Below, in pieces: positions 52,633 to 63,656 of a DNA stretch of 64,000 nucleotides (position 1 is the first letter of the stretch; every line of letters starts with the position of its first letter). The stretch spans positions 3,720,001 to 3,784,000 of the forward strand of contig NZ_CP088294.1 in assembly GCF_024666525.1 (NCBI RefSeq), given 5' to 3'. The notes beneath the pieces are model-generated. The model worked only from the letters and a program-made list of their open reading frames with translations, was not told where the DNA came from and did not search any database. The position numbers and the translations under genes are program-made. This stretch comes from Pseudomonas sp. J452 (GTDB lineage: Bacteria > Pseudomonadota > Gammaproteobacteria > Pseudomonadales > Pseudomonadaceae).

Positions 52633-55005
52633 TCAGGCTGGCTGGCTTTCCGCGAGGAAGAACCAGGTATCCAGCACCGAGTCAGGGTTCAGCGACACGC
52701 TCTCGATGCCCTGTTCCATCAGCCACTTGGCCAGATCCGGATGATCCGAAGGGCCCTGGCCGCAGATGCCGATGTACTTGCCGGCCTTGTTGCAGGCCTG
52801 GATGGCATTGGCCAGCAGCTTTTTCACTGCCGGATTACGCTCGTCGAACAGGTGCGCGACGATGCCGGAGTCCCGATCCAGGCCCAGGGTCAGCTGGGTC
52901 AGGTCGTTGGAACCGATGGAGAAGCCGTCGAAGAACTCGAGGAACTCCTCGGCCAGGATGGCGTTGGACGGCAGCTCGCACATCATGATGACCTTCAGGC
53001 CATTCTGCCCGCGGGCCAGGCCATTGGCGGCCAGCAGATCGACCACCTGGCTGGCTTCGCCGAGGGTGCGCACGAACGGCACCATGATCTCGACGTTGGT
53101 CAGGCCCATCTCGTTGCGCACTTTCTTCAGCGCGCGGCATTCCAGCTCGAAGCAGTCGCGGAACGACTCGCTGATGTAACGCGAGGCGCCACGGAAGCCG
53201 AGCATCGGGTTCTCTTCTTCCGGCTCGTAGAGCTTGCCGCCGATCAGGTTGGCGTATTCGTTGGACTTGAAGTCCGACAGACGCACAATGACCTTTTTCG
53301 GCCAGAACGCTGCGGCCAGGGTGCTGATGCCCTCGACCAGCTTCTCGACGTAGAAGCCGACCGGGTCGTTGTAGCCGGCGATGCGCTTCTCCACGCTGTC
53401 CTTGATCTCCGCCGGCAGGCTGGCGAAGTTCAACAAGGCTTTCGGGTGCACGCCGATCATGCGGTTGATGATGAACTCCAGACGGGCCAGGCCCACCCCT
53501 TCGTTCGGCAACTGGGCGAAGTCGAAGGCGCGGTCCGGGTTGCCGACGTTCATCATGATCTTGAACGGCAGATCCGGCATGGCGTCCACGGAGTTCTTGC
53601 GGATATCGAAGCCCAGTTCGCCTTCGAAGATGAAGCCGGTGTCTCCTTCGGCGCAGGATACGGTAACGCCCATGCCGTCTTGCAGGACCTGGGTGGCGTT
53701 GCCGCAGCCGACTACCGCCGGAATGCCCAGCTCACGGGCGATGATCGCTGCGTGGCAGGTACGCCCGCCGCGGTTGGTGACGATGGCGCTGGCACGCTTC
53801 ATCACCGGCTCCCAGTCCGGGTCGGTCATGTCGGAGACCAGGACGTCGCCCGGCTGCACCTTGTCCATCTCGGAAACGTCGTGGATTACCTTGACCTTGC
53901 CGGCGCCGATGCGCTGGCCGATGGCGCGGCCTTCGACCAAGACGGTGCCCTTCTCTTTCAGCAGGTAACGTTCCATGACGTTGGCGCTGCTGCGGCTCTT
54001 CACGGTTTCCGGACGGGCCTGAACGATATACAGCTGCTGGTCGTCGCCGTCTTTGGCCCATTCGATGTCCATCGGCCGGCCGTAGTGCTTCTCGATGATC
54101 AGCGCCTGCTTGGCCAGCTCGGTAACTTCGGCATCGCTAAGGGCGAAACGGGCGCGCTCGGCACGGTCGACTTCGACGGTTTTCACCGACTTGCCGGCCT
54201 TGGCTTCCTCGCCGTAAACCATCTTGATTGCTTTGCTGCCCAGGTTGCGGCGCAGGATCGCAGGGCGACCGGCCTCCAGGGTCGGCTTGTGCACGTAGAA
54301 CTCGTCAGGGTTCACCGCGCCCTGCACCACGGTCTCGCCGAGGCCGTAGGCGCCGGTGATGAAGACCACGTCGCGGAAGCCGGATTCGGTGTCCAGGGTG
54401 AACATCACCCCGGCAGTACCGGTTTCCGAACGGACCATGCGCTGCACGCCGGCGGACAGGGCGACCAGTTTGTGGTCGAAGCCCTGGTGCACGCGGTAGG
54501 CAATGGCGCGATCGTTGAACAGGGAGGCGAACACTTCCTTGGCTGCGCGGATCACGTTGTCCACGCCACGGATGTTGAGGAAGGTTTCTTGCTGGCCGGC
54601 GAAGGAGGCATCCGGCAAGTCTTCGGCGGTTGCCGAGGAGCGCACGGCAACCGCCATATTGGCGTTGTCACCGGCCATGGCGGCGAAGGCGGTACGGATT
54701 TCGCTGTCGAGGCGCTCGGGGAACGGCGCGTCCATCACCCACTGGCGAATCTGCGCGCCAGTCTTGGCCAGGGCGTTGACGTCGTCCACGTCCAGCGCGT
54801 CGAGGGCGGCATGGATACGCTCGTTCAGACCGCTTTGATCGAGGAAGTCACGGTAGGCCTGGGCGGTGGTGGCAAAGCCGCCGGGCACCGAGACACCAGC
54901 ACCGGCCAGGTTGCTGATCATTTCGCCCAGGGATGCGTTTTTGCCCCCTACGTGCTCCACATCGTGGACGCCGAGCTTATCGAGGGAAACTACGTACTCA
55001 ACCAA
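52633..55005 (-). CDS. ppsA: Phosphoenolpyruvate synthase
   Basis: A 790-residue PEP synthase converting pyruvate plus ATP to PEP, AMP and phosphate in gluconeogenesis. An ATP-grasp domain ([16 protein letters not shown] to [18 protein letters not shown]) comes first. The swiveling His domain has [15 protein letters not shown], and the C-terminal TIM barrel has [17 protein letters not shown] and [12 protein letters not shown]. The start is a TTG at 55,005, giving [13 protein letters not shown], with GGAG upstream. It is divergent from ppsR. Confidence 0.95.
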   Translation of the reverse strand: MVEYVVSLDKLGVHDVEHVGGKNASLGEMISNLAGAGVSVPGGFATTAQAYRDFLDQSGLNERIHAALDALDVDDVNALAKTGAQIRQWVMDAPFPERLDSEIRTAFAAMAGDNANMAVAVRSSATAEDLPDASFAGQQETFLNIRGVDNVIRAAKEVFASLFNDRAIAYRVHQGFDHKLVALSAGVQRMVRSETGTAGVMFTLDTESGFRDVVFITGAYGLGETVVQGAVNPDEFYVHKPTLEAGRPAILRRNLGSKAIKMVYGEEAKAGKSVKTVEVDRAERARFALSDAEVTELAKQALIIEKHYGRPMDIEWAKDGDDQQLYIVQARPETVKSRSSANVMERYLLKEKGTVLVEGRAIGQRIGAGKVKVIHDVSEMDKVQPGDVLVSDMTDPDWEPVMKRASAIVTNRGGRTCHAAIIARELGIPAVVGCGNATQVLQDGMGVTVSCAEGDTGFIFEGELGFDIRKNSVDAMPDLPFKIMMNVGNPDRAFDFAQLPNEGVGLARLEFIINRMIGVHPKALLNFASLPAEIKDSVEKRIAGYNDPVGFYVEKLVEGISTLAAAFWPKKVIVRLSDFKSNEYANLIGGKLYEPEEENPMLGFRGASRYISESFRDCFELECRALKKVRNEMGLTNVEIMVPFVRTLGEASQVVDLLAANGLARGQNGLKVIMMCELPSNAILAEEFLEFFDGFSIGSNDLTQLTLGLDRDSGIVAHLFDERNPAVKKLLANAIQACNKAGKYIGICGQGPSDHPDLAKWLMEQGIESVSLNPDSVLDTWFFLAESQPA

Positions 55006-55159
55006 GGTGAACTCTCCACTGTGTTCGGCCCAGCCGTGCAGCCATGCTGCGTCCTGGCTTTGCCTCAAGGAAATAAGTCACAATGCCGGCCAGTACGGGC
55101 CCGACAAAGGGGGCCTATGATAGCCAAGAATCGCTCCTGACTTAAGGCCTTTGGCGCAA

Positions 55160-55978
55160 ATGAAACGAACCGCTTTCTTTATCTCCGACGGCACCGGCAT
55201 CACTGCCGAAACCCTGGGCCAGAGCTTGCTGGCGCAGTTCGAAACCATCAGTTTCACCAAGCTCACGCGCCCGTATATCGACAGCGTGGACAAAGCGCGA
55301 GCGATGGTACAGCAAATCAATAATGCTGCCGAGAAAGACGGCGCCCGGCCGATCATCTTCGACACCGTGGTCAACCAGGATATTCGCGACATCCTGGCCC
55401 AGTCCAACGGCTTCATGATCGACATCTTCTCCACCTTTCTCTCCCCGCTCGAGCAGGAGCTGACGTCACACTCCTCCTACTCGGTCGGCAAGTCGCATTC
55501 CATCGCCAGCAGCAGCAACTACATGGAGCGCATCGAGGCGGTCAACTTCGCCCTCGACAACGACGACGGCGCCCGCACCCACTACTACGACAAGGCTGAC
55601 CTGATCCTGGTCGGCGTATCGCGCTGCGGCAAGACCCCGACCTGCCTGTACATGGCCATGCAGTTCGGCATCCGCGCGGCCAACTACCCGCTGACCGAAG
55701 AAGACATGGAACGCCTGCAACTGCCGGCAGCCCTCAAGCCCTACAAGCACAAACTGTTCGGCCTGACCATCGACCCGGACCGGCTCACCGCCATCCGCCA
55801 TGAGCGCAAGCCCAACAGCCGCTACGCCAGCTTCGCCCAGTGCGAATTCGAAGTCCGCGAGGTGGAAAACCTGTTCCGCCGCGAGAACATCCCGTACATC
55901 AACTCCACGCACTTCTCGGTGGAAGAGATTTCCGCCAAGATCCTGGTGGAGAAAGGCGTGGAACGCCGGCTCAAGTAA
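55160..55978 (+). CDS. ppsR: PEP synthase regulatory kinase/phosphorylase
   Basis: A 272-residue bifunctional regulator (DUF299) that phosphorylates and dephosphorylates PEP synthase using ADP and Pi. The P-loop-like [10 protein letters not shown] and the [14 protein letters not shown]-terminus are characteristic. The start at 55,160 is the family ATG; a TTG three codons upstream is in frame. It is divergent from ppsA. Confidence 0.95.
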   Translation: MKRTAFFISDGTGITAETLGQSLLAQFETISFTKLTRPYIDSVDKARAMVQQINNAAEKDGARPIIFDTVVNQDIRDILAQSNGFMIDIFSTFLSPLEQELTSHSSYSVGKSHSIASSSNYMERIEAVNFALDNDDGARTHYYDKADLILVGVSRCGKTPTCLYMAMQFGIRAANYPLTEEDMERLQLPAALKPYKHKLFGLTIDPDRLTAIRHERKPNSRYASFAQCEFEVREVENLFRRENIPYINSTHFSVEEISAKILVEKGVERRLK

Positions 55979-55998
55979 CGCAGGCGCTACCGTTCAGC

Positions 55999-56026
55999 AA
56001 AAGCCCGGCCCAGTGCCGGGCTTTTT
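55999..56026. terminator. Terminator between ppsR and prpF
   Basis: AAAAGCCCGGC, loop CCAGT, GCCGGGCTTTTT. It fits a rho-independent terminator in both directions, ending the convergent ppsR and prpF transcripts. Confidence 0.8.
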
Positions 56027-56032
56027 CATGCT

Positions 56033-57220
56033 TCAGAACGTGTCGCCTGGAACCCGCACCCAGCCTTCCATGAGGATGCGCGCACTGCGGCTCATGATGG
56101 CCTTCTTCACGACCCACTCGCCGCCAACTTGACTGGCTTCGGCACCGACCCGCAAGGTGCCGGAGGGATGACCGAAGCGCACCGCCTCGCGCTCGCCGCC
56201 ACCGGCCGCCAGATTGACCAGGGTGCCCGGAACCGCCGCCGCCGTACCGATAGCCACCGCGCAGGTGCCCATCATGGCGTGGTGCAGCTTGCCCATGGAC
56301 AGTGCGCGCACCAGCAGATCGACCTCGCCGGCCTCGACCGTCTTGCCGCTGGAAGCCTTGTAGCTCTTCGGCTGGCTGACGAAGGCGATCTTCGGCGTGT
56401 GTTGGCGGGTCGCCGCCTCCTCGGCCGTCTTGATCAGGCCCATGCGCAGAGCGCCGGCCACACGGATCTGCTCGAAACGCGCCAGTTGCGCTGGATCGCC
56501 ATTGATCGCTTCACGCAACTCGGTGCCCTGGTAGCCGATGTCCTCGGCATTGACGAACACCGTGGGAATCCCGGCGCTGATCATGGTTGCCTTGAAGGTG
56601 CCAACACCCGGCACTTCCAGGTCATCGACCAGGTTGCCGGTGGGGAACATCGAGCCGCCCTCCTCGCCGTCGTCGGACGGATCGAGGAACTCCAGTACGA
56701 TCTCGGCTGCCGGGAAGGTCACCCCGTCCAGCTCGAAGTCACCGGTTTCCTGGACCTGGCCATTGCTGACCGGCACATGGGCGATGATGGTTTTCTGGAT
56801 ATTGGCCTGCCAGATGCGCACCACGCACACACCGTTCTGCGGAATGCGCGCCGGATCGACCAGTCCGGCCTGCAGGGCGAAGGCGCCAGCGGCGGTGGAC
56901 AGGTTGCCGCAGTTGCCGCTCCAGTCGACGAAGGCCTTGTCGATGGAAACCTGGCCATAGAGGTAATCGACGTCGTGATCGGGCTGGCTGCTTTTCGCCA
57001 GGATCACGCACTTGGAGGTCGAAGAGGTCGCGCCGCCCATGCCATCAATATGGGCAGAATAAGGATCGGGGCTGCCGATTACGCGCATGAACAGCTTGTC
57101 GCGCGCTGCGCCCGGCACCTGGCAGCGCTCGGGCAGGTCCTGCAGGCGGAAGAACACGCCCTTGCTGGTACCGCCACGCATGTAGGTAGCGGGGATCTTG
57201 ATCTGGGGTTGCTGAGCCAT
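56033..57220 (-). CDS. prpF: PrpF, AcnD-accessory protein
   Basis: A 395-residue PrpF protein of the diaminopimelate-epimerase fold, with MRGGTSKGVFF at the N-terminus and CLLP-like features absent. It isomerizes or assists the product of AcnD in the 2-methylcitrate cycle. It is the last gene of the prp cluster, 129 bases after acnD. Confidence 0.92.
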   Translation of the reverse strand: MAQQPQIKIPATYMRGGTSKGVFFRLQDLPERCQVPGAARDKLFMRVIGSPDPYSAHIDGMGGATSSTSKCVILAKSSQPDHDVDYLYGQVSIDKAFVDWSGNCGNLSTAAGAFALQAGLVDPARIPQNGVCVVRIWQANIQKTIIAHVPVSNGQVQETGDFELDGVTFPAAEIVLEFLDPSDDGEEGGSMFPTGNLVDDLEVPGVGTFKATMISAGIPTVFVNAEDIGYQGTELREAINGDPAQLARFEQIRVAGALRMGLIKTAEEAATRQHTPKIAFVSQPKSYKASSGKTVEAGEVDLLVRALSMGKLHHAMMGTCAVAIGTAAAVPGTLVNLAAGGGEREAVRFGHPSGTLRVGAEASQVGGEWVVKKAIMSRSARILMEGWVRVPGDTF

Positions 57221-57243
57221 GCTTCAGTCCTGGCTTGGTGAAG

Positions 57244-57305
57244 GTAGCCCGGATGCAATCCGGGATGGGGTGCTGCTCGCCACACCCGGATTGCATCCGG
57301 GCTAC
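57244..57305. repeat. REP-type inverted pair
   Basis: GTAGCCCGGATGCAATCCGG begins at 57,244, and its inverted copy CCGGATTGCATCCGGGCTAC ends at 57,305, with a 20-base spacer. It is a REP/BIME-like element of Pseudomonas and lies between acnD and prpF. It can stabilize mRNA or act as a transcription-attenuation site. Confidence 0.75.
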
Positions 57306-57349
57306 AGACTGACGACCCTCCCCCGTGAGAGAGGGTGTCAGCGCCGGCA

Positions 57350-59971
57350 TCAGCCCTGGGAAGACTCGAGGAAGTCCTGGGCGAAGCGCTGCAGCACACC
57401 GCCAGCGTTGTAGACGTTGACTTCGGCGGCAGTGTCCAGACGGCAGGTCACCGGCACCTTGACCACTTCACCATTGCGACGATTGACCACCAGAGTCAGA
57501 TCGCTACGCGGCGACACATCGCCCTGGATGTCATAGGTTTCAGTGCCGTCCAGGCCAAGGGTCAAGCGGGTGGTGCCCGGCTTGAACTCGACCGGCAGCA
57601 CGCCCATACCGACCAGGTTGGTACGGTGGATGCGCTCGAAGCCTTCGGCGACTATCACTTCCACGCCAGCCAGACGTACGCCCTTGGCAGCCCAGTCACG
57701 CGACGAGCCCTGACCGTAGTCAGCACCGGCAACGATGATCAGGTTCTGCTTGCGGTTCATGTAGGTTTCGATCGCTTCCCACATGCGCATGACCTTGCCT
57801 TCCGGCTCGACGCGTGCCAGCGAACCCTTCTTCACTACGCCGTCAACAACGGCCATTTCATTGACCAGTTCCTTGTTGGCGAACGTAGCGCGCTGCGCCG
57901 TCAGGTGGTCGCCGCGGTGGGTGGCGTAGGAGTTGAAGTCCTCCTCCGGCAGGCCCATCTTGTGCAGGTATTCACCGGCAGCCGAGTTCATCTGGATCGC
58001 GTTGGACGGCGACAGGTGATCGGTGGTGATGTTGTCCGGCAGGATTGCCAGCGGCAGCATGCCCTTGAGGGTACGCTCGCCCGCCAGCGCGCCTTCCCAG
58101 TATGGCGGACGGCGGATGTAGGTGGACATCGGGCGCCAGTCGTACAGCGGGCTTTCCGCTTCCTCAATGGTGCCCAGATCGAACATCGGGATGTAGATCT
58201 GCTTGAATTGCTCCGGCCTCACCGAGGCGGCAACGATGGCGTCGATTTCCTCGTCACTCGGCCACAGGTCCTTCAGGGTGATCGGGTTGCCCGCCTTATC
58301 GGTACCCAGCACGTCCTGCTCGATATCAAAGCGCACGGTACCGGCGATGGCGTAGGCCACCACCAGCGGCGGCGAAGCCAGGAAGGCCTGCTTGGCGTAC
58401 GGATGGATACGCCCGTCGAAGTTGCGGTTGCCGGACAGTACGGCGGTGGCGTACAGGTCGCGATCGATGATTTCCTGCTGGATCAGCGGGTCCAATGCGC
58501 CGGACATGCCGTTGCACGTGGTGCAGGCGTAGCCGACGATGCCGAAGCCGAGCTGCTCCAGCTCGGTCAGCAGACCGGCTTCTTCCAGATACAGCTTGGC
58601 GACCTTGGAGCCCGGGGCGAAGGAAGTCTTGACCCACGGCTTGCGCAGCAGACCCAGCTCGTTGGCCTTCTTCGCCAGCAGACCGGCAGCCACCACGTTG
58701 CGTGGGTTGGAGGTGTTAGTGCAGCTGGTGATGGCGGCGATGATCACCGCGCCATCGGGCAGCAGACCTTTGGCCTCCTCGACCTTGCCGGCCGCCAGCT
58801 TGGCTTCGTCGGCGATGCCGCGCTCATGCAGCGCCGAAGTCGGCAGGCGCTTGTGCGGGTTGGACGGGCCGGCCATGTTGCGCACCACGGTGGACAGATC
58901 GAATTCGAGCACGCGCTCGTACTCGGCGCTGACCAGCGCATCGGCCCACAGACCGGTCAGCTTGGCGTAGCTCTCGACCAGGGCCACCTGCTCCGGCTCG
59001 CGGCCGGTGAGCTTGAGGTAGTCGATGGTCTGCTGGTCGATATAGAACATCGAGGCAGTGGCGCCGTATTCCGGGCACATATTGGAGATGGTCGCGCGGT
59101 CGCCGATGGTCAGGCTGTCGGCACCCTCGCCGAAGAACTCGACCCAGGCGCCGACCACGCGCTCCTTGCGCAGGAACTCGGTGATGGCCAGCACGATGTC
59201 GGTGGCGGTAATGCCAGGCTGACGCTTGCCGGTCAGCTTGACCCCGACTATGTCGGGCAGGCGCATCATCGACGGCAGGCCGAGCATCACGGTTTCCGCT
59301 TCCAGACCGCCGACGCCGATGGCAATCACGCCGAGGGCATCGACGTGCGGAGTGTGCGAGTCGGTACCCACGCAGGTGTCCGGGAAGGCCACGCCGCCGC
59401 GCGCCTGGATCACCGGGCTCATTTTCTCCAGGTTGATCTGGTGCATGATGCCGTTGCCGGCCGGGATCACGTCGACGTTCTTGAACGCGGTCTTGGTCCA
59501 CTCGATGAAGTGGAAGCGATCCTCGTTGCGACGGTCTTCGATGGCGCGGTTCTTGGCGAAAGCGTCCGGATCGAAGCCCGGAGCCTCCACAGCCAGGGAG
59601 TGGTCGACGATCAGTTGGGTCGGCACCACCGGGTTGACCTTGGACGGATCACCACCCTTCTCGGCGATGGCATCACGCAGGCCGGCCAGGTCGACCAGCG
59701 CAGTCTGACCGAGGATGTCGTGGCAGACCACGCGGGCCGGATACCAGGGGAAGTCCAAGTCGCGCTTGCGCTCGATCAGCTGCTTGAGCGAATCGGTCAG
59801 CGCCTCGGGCTCGCAGCGACGCACCAGCTGCTCGGCCAACACGCGGGATACGTAGGGCAGCTTGGCGTAGGCGCCCGGCGCGATGGCCTCAATCGCCTCG
59901 CGGGTATCGAAGTAGTCCAGCGCGGTGCCGGGCAGGTGCTTGCGGTACTGAGTGTTCAGCGGGCTGTTCAT
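57350..59971 (-). CDS. acnD: AcnD, Fe/S-dependent 2-methylisocitrate dehydratase
   Basis: An 873-residue aconitase-like dehydratase of the methylcitrate cycle. The [4Fe-4S] Cys ligands are in ITSCTNTSNP and ACTTCNGMSG. Further conserved stretches are CVGTDSHTPHVDALG and GAGADYGQGSSRDWAAKG-like (VAGADYGQGSSRDWAAKG). The start at 59,971 gives MNSPLNTQYR; the frame continues upstream inside prpC. It ends 129 bases before prpF. Confidence 0.95.
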   Translation of the reverse strand: MNSPLNTQYRKHLPGTALDYFDTREAIEAIAPGAYAKLPYVSRVLAEQLVRRCEPEALTDSLKQLIERKRDLDFPWYPARVVCHDILGQTALVDLAGLRDAIAEKGGDPSKVNPVVPTQLIVDHSLAVEAPGFDPDAFAKNRAIEDRRNEDRFHFIEWTKTAFKNVDVIPAGNGIMHQINLEKMSPVIQARGGVAFPDTCVGTDSHTPHVDALGVIAIGVGGLEAETVMLGLPSMMRLPDIVGVKLTGKRQPGITATDIVLAITEFLRKERVVGAWVEFFGEGADSLTIGDRATISNMCPEYGATASMFYIDQQTIDYLKLTGREPEQVALVESYAKLTGLWADALVSAEYERVLEFDLSTVVRNMAGPSNPHKRLPTSALHERGIADEAKLAAGKVEEAKGLLPDGAVIIAAITSCTNTSNPRNVVAAGLLAKKANELGLLRKPWVKTSFAPGSKVAKLYLEEAGLLTELEQLGFGIVGYACTTCNGMSGALDPLIQQEIIDRDLYATAVLSGNRNFDGRIHPYAKQAFLASPPLVVAYAIAGTVRFDIEQDVLGTDKAGNPITLKDLWPSDEEIDAIVAASVRPEQFKQIYIPMFDLGTIEEAESPLYDWRPMSTYIRRPPYWEGALAGERTLKGMLPLAILPDNITTDHLSPSNAIQMNSAAGEYLHKMGLPEEDFNSYATHRGDHLTAQRATFANKELVNEMAVVDGVVKKGSLARVEPEGKVMRMWEAIETYMNRKQNLIIVAGADYGQGSSRDWAAKGVRLAGVEVIVAEGFERIHRTNLVGMGVLPVEFKPGTTRLTLGLDGTETYDIQGDVSPRSDLTLVVNRRNGEVVKVPVTCRLDTAAEVNVYNAGGVLQRFAQDFLESSQG

Positions 59972-59973
59972 GA

Positions 59974-61134
59974 TTATTTGCGATCCTTGAGCGGCACGAA
60001 CTTGAGGTCCTCGGGACCTGTGTAGTTGGCGCTCGGGCGAATGATCTTGCCGTCGATGCGCTGCTCGATCACATGGCTCGACCAGCCAGAGGTTCGCGCG
60101 ATGACGAACAGCGGAGTGAACATGGCGGTCGGCACACCCATCATGTGGTAGCTCACGGCGCTGAACCAGTCGAGGTTGGGGAACATCTTCTTGATTTCCC
60201 ACATGGTGCTTTCCAGGCGCTCGGCGATGTCGAACATCTTGCTGTTGCTCTGCTCGGCAGACAGCTCGCGCGCTACCTCCTTGATCACCTTGTTGCGCGG
60301 GTCGGCCACGGTGTAGACCGGGTGACCGAAGCCGATCACCACTTCCTTCTTCTCGACGCGGGCGCGGATGTCGGCCTCGGCCTCGTCCGGGTTGTCGTAG
60401 CGCTTCTGGATCTCGAAGGCCACCTCGTTGGCACCACCGTGCTTCGGCCCGCGCAGGGCGCCAATAGCACCGGCGATGCAGGAATACATGTCGGATCCGG
60501 TGCCGGCGATCACCCGCGAGGTAAAGGTGGAGGCGTTGAATTCGTGCTCGGCATACAGGTTGAGCGAGGTGTGCATGGCACGTACCCAGGACTCGCGCGG
60601 CTTTTCGCCATGCAGCAGATGGAGGAAGTGACCGCCGATGGAGTCGTCGTCGGTCTCCACGTCGATGCGCTTGCCGTTGTGGCTGAAGTGGTACCAGTAC
60701 AGCAGCGCCGAACCCAGCGAGGCCATCAGCTTGTCGGCGATATCGCGAGCGCCCGGGTGGTTGTGGTCTTCCTTCTCCGGCGATACGCAGCCCAGCACGG
60801 ACACGGCAGTGCGCATCACGTCCATCGGGTGGGCCGACGGCGGCAGCTGTTCGAGGGACGCCTTGAGCGCCGCCGGAATACCACGCAGGGCCTTGAGCTT
60901 GGCTTTGTAGCCGGCCAACTCAGCAACGTTGGGCAGCTTGCCATGCACCAGCAGGTGAGCGATTTCCTCGAACTCACTGCGGTTGGCGAAGTCGAGCACG
61001 TCATAGCCACGGTAGTGCAGGTCGTTACCGGTACGGCCGACGGTGCACAGTGCCGTGTTGCCCGCAGTGGTGCCGCTCAGGGCTACGGACTTCTTCGGCT
61101 TGAAGCCGGTGGTGGTTTCGGGAGTGGCGCTCAT
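59974..61134 (-). CDS. prpC: 2-methylcitrate synthase
   Basis: A 386-residue citrate-synthase-family enzyme condensing propionyl-CoA with oxaloacetate. It has the catalytic His in [12 protein letters not shown] and GFGHPVY, and the Asp in the region [11 protein letters not shown]. It lies two bases before acnD and 82 bases after prpB. Confidence 0.95.
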   Translation of the reverse strand: MSATPETTTGFKPKKSVALSGTTAGNTALCTVGRTGNDLHYRGYDVLDFANRSEFEEIAHLLVHGKLPNVAELAGYKAKLKALRGIPAALKASLEQLPPSAHPMDVMRTAVSVLGCVSPEKEDHNHPGARDIADKLMASLGSALLYWYHFSHNGKRIDVETDDDSIGGHFLHLLHGEKPRESWVRAMHTSLNLYAEHEFNASTFTSRVIAGTGSDMYSCIAGAIGALRGPKHGGANEVAFEIQKRYDNPDEAEADIRARVEKKEVVIGFGHPVYTVADPRNKVIKEVARELSAEQSNSKMFDIAERLESTMWEIKKMFPNLDWFSAVSYHMMGVPTAMFTPLFVIARTSGWSSHVIEQRIDGKIIRPSANYTGPEDLKFVPLKDRK

Positions 61135-61216
61135 AACGAATAGGTCCTCATCTAATCCGGTTGTTTCTTGTTGTGCGCCGGCCTGCCGGCTCGAAAGCGG
61201 GCGGCCGGCGTACCGG

Positions 61217-62101
61217 TCACTTCTTGGCGGCGAACAGCGCGTCGAGGTGCTGTTCGAAGGCGTGGTAGTTGATGCGCTCGTACAGCTCCATGCGCGTTTG
61301 CATGGTGTCGATCACGTTCTTCTGCGTGCCGTCGCGGCGCAGCGCGGTGTAGACGTTCTCGGCGGCCTTGTTCATGGCGCGGAAGGCCGACAGCGGGTAG
61401 AGCACCAGGGATACGTCGACGCCGGCCAGCTCTTCGGTGGTGTACAGCGGTGTGGCGCCGAACTCGGTGATGTTGGCCAGGATCGGCGCCTTGATGCGGT
61501 CGGCGAAGGTCTTGTACATCGCCAGTTCGGTGATCGCCTCCGGGAAGATCATGTCGGCGCCGGCCTCGATGCACGCGGCGGCGCGGTCCAGCGCCGAGTT
61601 CAGGCCTTCGACGGCCAGGGCGTCGGTGCGCGCCATGATCACGAAGCTGGGATCGGTGCGCGCATCGACGGCTGCCTTGATGCGGTCGACCATCTCCTGC
61701 TGGGTGACGATTTCCTTGTTCGGCCGGTGGCCGCAGCGCTTGGCGCCGACCTGGTCTTCGATATGGATGGCGGCGGCGCCGAACTTGATCATCGACTTGA
61801 CGGTACGCGCCACGTTGAAGGCCGAGCTGCCGAAGCCGGTGTCGACATCCACTAACAAGGGCAGATCGCACACGTCGGTAATGCGGCGCACGTCGGTGAG
61901 CACGTCATCCAGGCCGGTGATACCCAGGTCCGGCAGACCCAGGGAGCCGGCGGCGACTCCGCCACCGGACAGGTAGATGGCCTTGAAGCCGGCGCGCTTG
62001 GCCAGCAGGGCATGGTTGGCGTTGATCGTGCCGACCACTTGCAGGGGATGTTCGCTGGCGACTGCGTCGCGGAAGCGCTGACCGGGAGTGCTCGAACTCA
62101 T
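61217..62101 (-). CDS. prpB: 2-methylisocitrate lyase
   Basis: A 294-residue lyase that splits methylisocitrate into pyruvate and succinate. It has the family motif [12 protein letters not shown] with the catalytic Cys, and the metal-binding VDVDTGFG. Its ATG overlaps the end of the GntR gene (ATGA). Confidence 0.95.
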   Translation of the reverse strand: MSSSTPGQRFRDAVASEHPLQVVGTINANHALLAKRAGFKAIYLSGGGVAAGSLGLPDLGITGLDDVLTDVRRITDVCDLPLLVDVDTGFGSSAFNVARTVKSMIKFGAAAIHIEDQVGAKRCGHRPNKEIVTQQEMVDRIKAAVDARTDPSFVIMARTDALAVEGLNSALDRAAACIEAGADMIFPEAITELAMYKTFADRIKAPILANITEFGATPLYTTEELAGVDVSLVLYPLSAFRAMNKAAENVYTALRRDGTQKNVIDTMQTRMELYERINYHAFEQHLDALFAAKK

Positions 62102-62829
62102 GATTCACCTCGTGCGGTTGAAGGAGCTGCGCCCTGCCCCGCTTGCGCGGTGTAGTGGCGTTCGATATTGCGTTTGGAAGCGGCGATATGGCGGCGCATC
62201 AGTAGCTCGGCCAACTCGCCATCGCGATCGGAAATCGCATCGAGGATGCGATGGTGTTCATTGAAGGCGTGACGTGGGCGATTGGGCGTAGCGGAAAACT
62301 GCAAGCGGTACATGCGCACCAGTTGGTACAGCTCGCCACAGAGCATCTGCGCCAGGGTCTTGTTGCCGCTGCCCTGGATGATCCGATAGTGGAAGTCGAA
62401 GTCGCCTTCCTGCTGGTAGTAGCCCACGCCAGCCTTGAAGGCTGCATCCTGTTCATGCAGATCGAGCACCCGACGCAGCTCGTCGATCTCGCCCTGGGTC
62501 ATGCGTTCGGCGGCCAGACGACAGGCCATTCCCTCCAGGGATTCACGGATCTCATACAGCTCGATCAATTCGGCGTGACTGAGTGATACCACCCGCGCGC
62601 CCACATGGGGGACTCGCACCAGCAAGCGTTGACCTTCCAGACGGTGGATCGCCTCGCGCAGCGGGCCGCGACTGATGCCATAGGTACGCGCCAGCTCCGG
62701 CTCGGAGATTTTGCTGCCTGGTGCAATCTCGCCCTTGACAATAGCCGCCTGAATGCGCCGGAAGACATGCTCGGAAAGCGTGCCAGAGTCGTCGACAGCG
62801 GTGGCGGTGATATCGGAAGTGCCCAGCAT
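62098..62829 (-). CDS. prpR: GntR/FadR-family regulator of the prp operon
   Basis: A 243-residue GntR regulator. The N-terminal winged helix has [26 protein letters not shown], and the C-terminal FCD-type effector domain is helical ([19 protein letters not shown]). It most likely represses prpB-prpC-acnD-prpF in the absence of a propionate-derived effector. The ATG at 62,829 was chosen; a GTG at 62,841 is also in frame. A palindromic operator lies at 62,901-62,916. The symbol is by position. Confidence 0.85.
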   Translation of the reverse strand: MLGTSDITATAVDDSGTLSEHVFRRIQAAIVKGEIAPGSKISEPELARTYGISRGPLREAIHRLEGQRLLVRVPHVGARVVSLSHAELIELYEIRESLEGMACRLAAERMTQGEIDELRRVLDLHEQDAAFKAGVGYYQQEGDFDFHYRIIQGSGNKTLAQMLCGELYQLVRMYRLQFSATPNRPRHAFNEHHRILDAISDRDGELAELLMRRHIAASKRNIERHYTAQAGQGAAPSTARGES

Positions 62830-62900
62830 TATTGTTGACACCTTTTGTTTCTGGTGCGGAAAAACTACGATCCAGGCGGATTTCTGTCAAACAAAAAACA

Positions 62901-62916
62901 ATATTGTCGACAATAT
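62901..62916. promoter_or_regulatory. GntR-type palindromic operator
   Basis: ATATTGTCGACAATAT is a perfect 16-base palindrome 72 bases before the regulator start. GntR-family sites of the FadR type have this size and symmetry, so it is the likely autoregulatory operator of the prp genes. Confidence 0.7.
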
Positions 62917-63116
62917 CTCGGCGGGTGACGCGCGCATAATCTGTGCACTTCACCTCTAGAAACGCGCGTAAGCGTCTGTCGCAGCTGAAAAAGCCCATGC
63001 TAGAATGCGCCCGCCAGCGCCGTCGCCACGCCTGTAGCGCCTGCTAGACTGCAGGGGCCGGCCGCCCCACCCTTGTGCCGATCACTCGAACCGACGAAAC
63101 AAGCATCACAGGATTT

Positions 63117-63650
63117 ATGAGACTCGAGCCCTTAGCCTTCTTTCTTTGCTGCACGATGTTCTCCGGCCTGAGTCTCGCCGCGGAAAAGACGGTCTATGGT
63201 CTGAATGAATACATCCAGCTCTCCGATCTCAAGCTGGAAGTCGCCGCCAAACTGGACACCGGCGCCAAGACCGCTTCGCTGAGTGCGCGTGATATCAAAC
63301 GCTTCAAACGTGACGGCGAGACCTGGGTGCGCTTCTACCTGGCAATCGATGATGCACACGAACACCCCATCGAACGCCCCCTGGCGCGGATCAGCAAGAT
63401 CAAGCGCCGTTCGGGCGACTATGATCCTGAAGAAGGCAAGACCTACACTGCACGTCCCGTCATCGAACTGAACGTATGTATGGGTAAAGCCCAACGCACC
63501 ATCGAAGTGAACCTGACCGACCGTAGCGCCTTCCAGTATCCCTTGCTGATTGGCTCAGAAGCGCTCAAGCGCCTGGATGCCATGGTCGATCCAAGCCTTA
63601 AATATGCTGCCGGCAAGCCCGGCTGCTCCCTTACTACCGCTGCCGAGTAA
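63117..63650 (+). CDS. RimK-associated zinc-protease-like protein
   Basis: A 177-residue exported protein of the ATP-dependent zinc protease/RimK-associated family. A signal peptide (to about 22) is followed by VAAKLDTGAKTASLSA, an aspartic-protease-like DTGA motif, and the PLLIGSEAL strand. The start at 63,117 follows AGGA. The next gene is six bases downstream and is the usual partner in Pseudomonas. Confidence 0.85.
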   Translation: MRLEPLAFFLCCTMFSGLSLAAEKTVYGLNEYIQLSDLKLEVAAKLDTGAKTASLSARDIKRFKRDGETWVRFYLAIDDAHEHPIERPLARISKIKRRSGDYDPEEGKTYTARPVIELNVCMGKAQRTIEVNLTDRSAFQYPLLIGSEALKRLDAMVDPSLKYAAGKPGCSLTTAAE

Positions 63651-63656
63651 TTGCTC

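Noticed and set aside
52528..55140. Long plus-strand open frame of 870 codons opposite ppsA
   Set aside because: It is the antisense shadow of a GC-rich, well-recognised gene; the sequence shows no domain.
57335..60025. Long plus-strand open frame of 896 codons opposite acnD
   Set aside because: Antisense shadow of acnD, with low-complexity composition.
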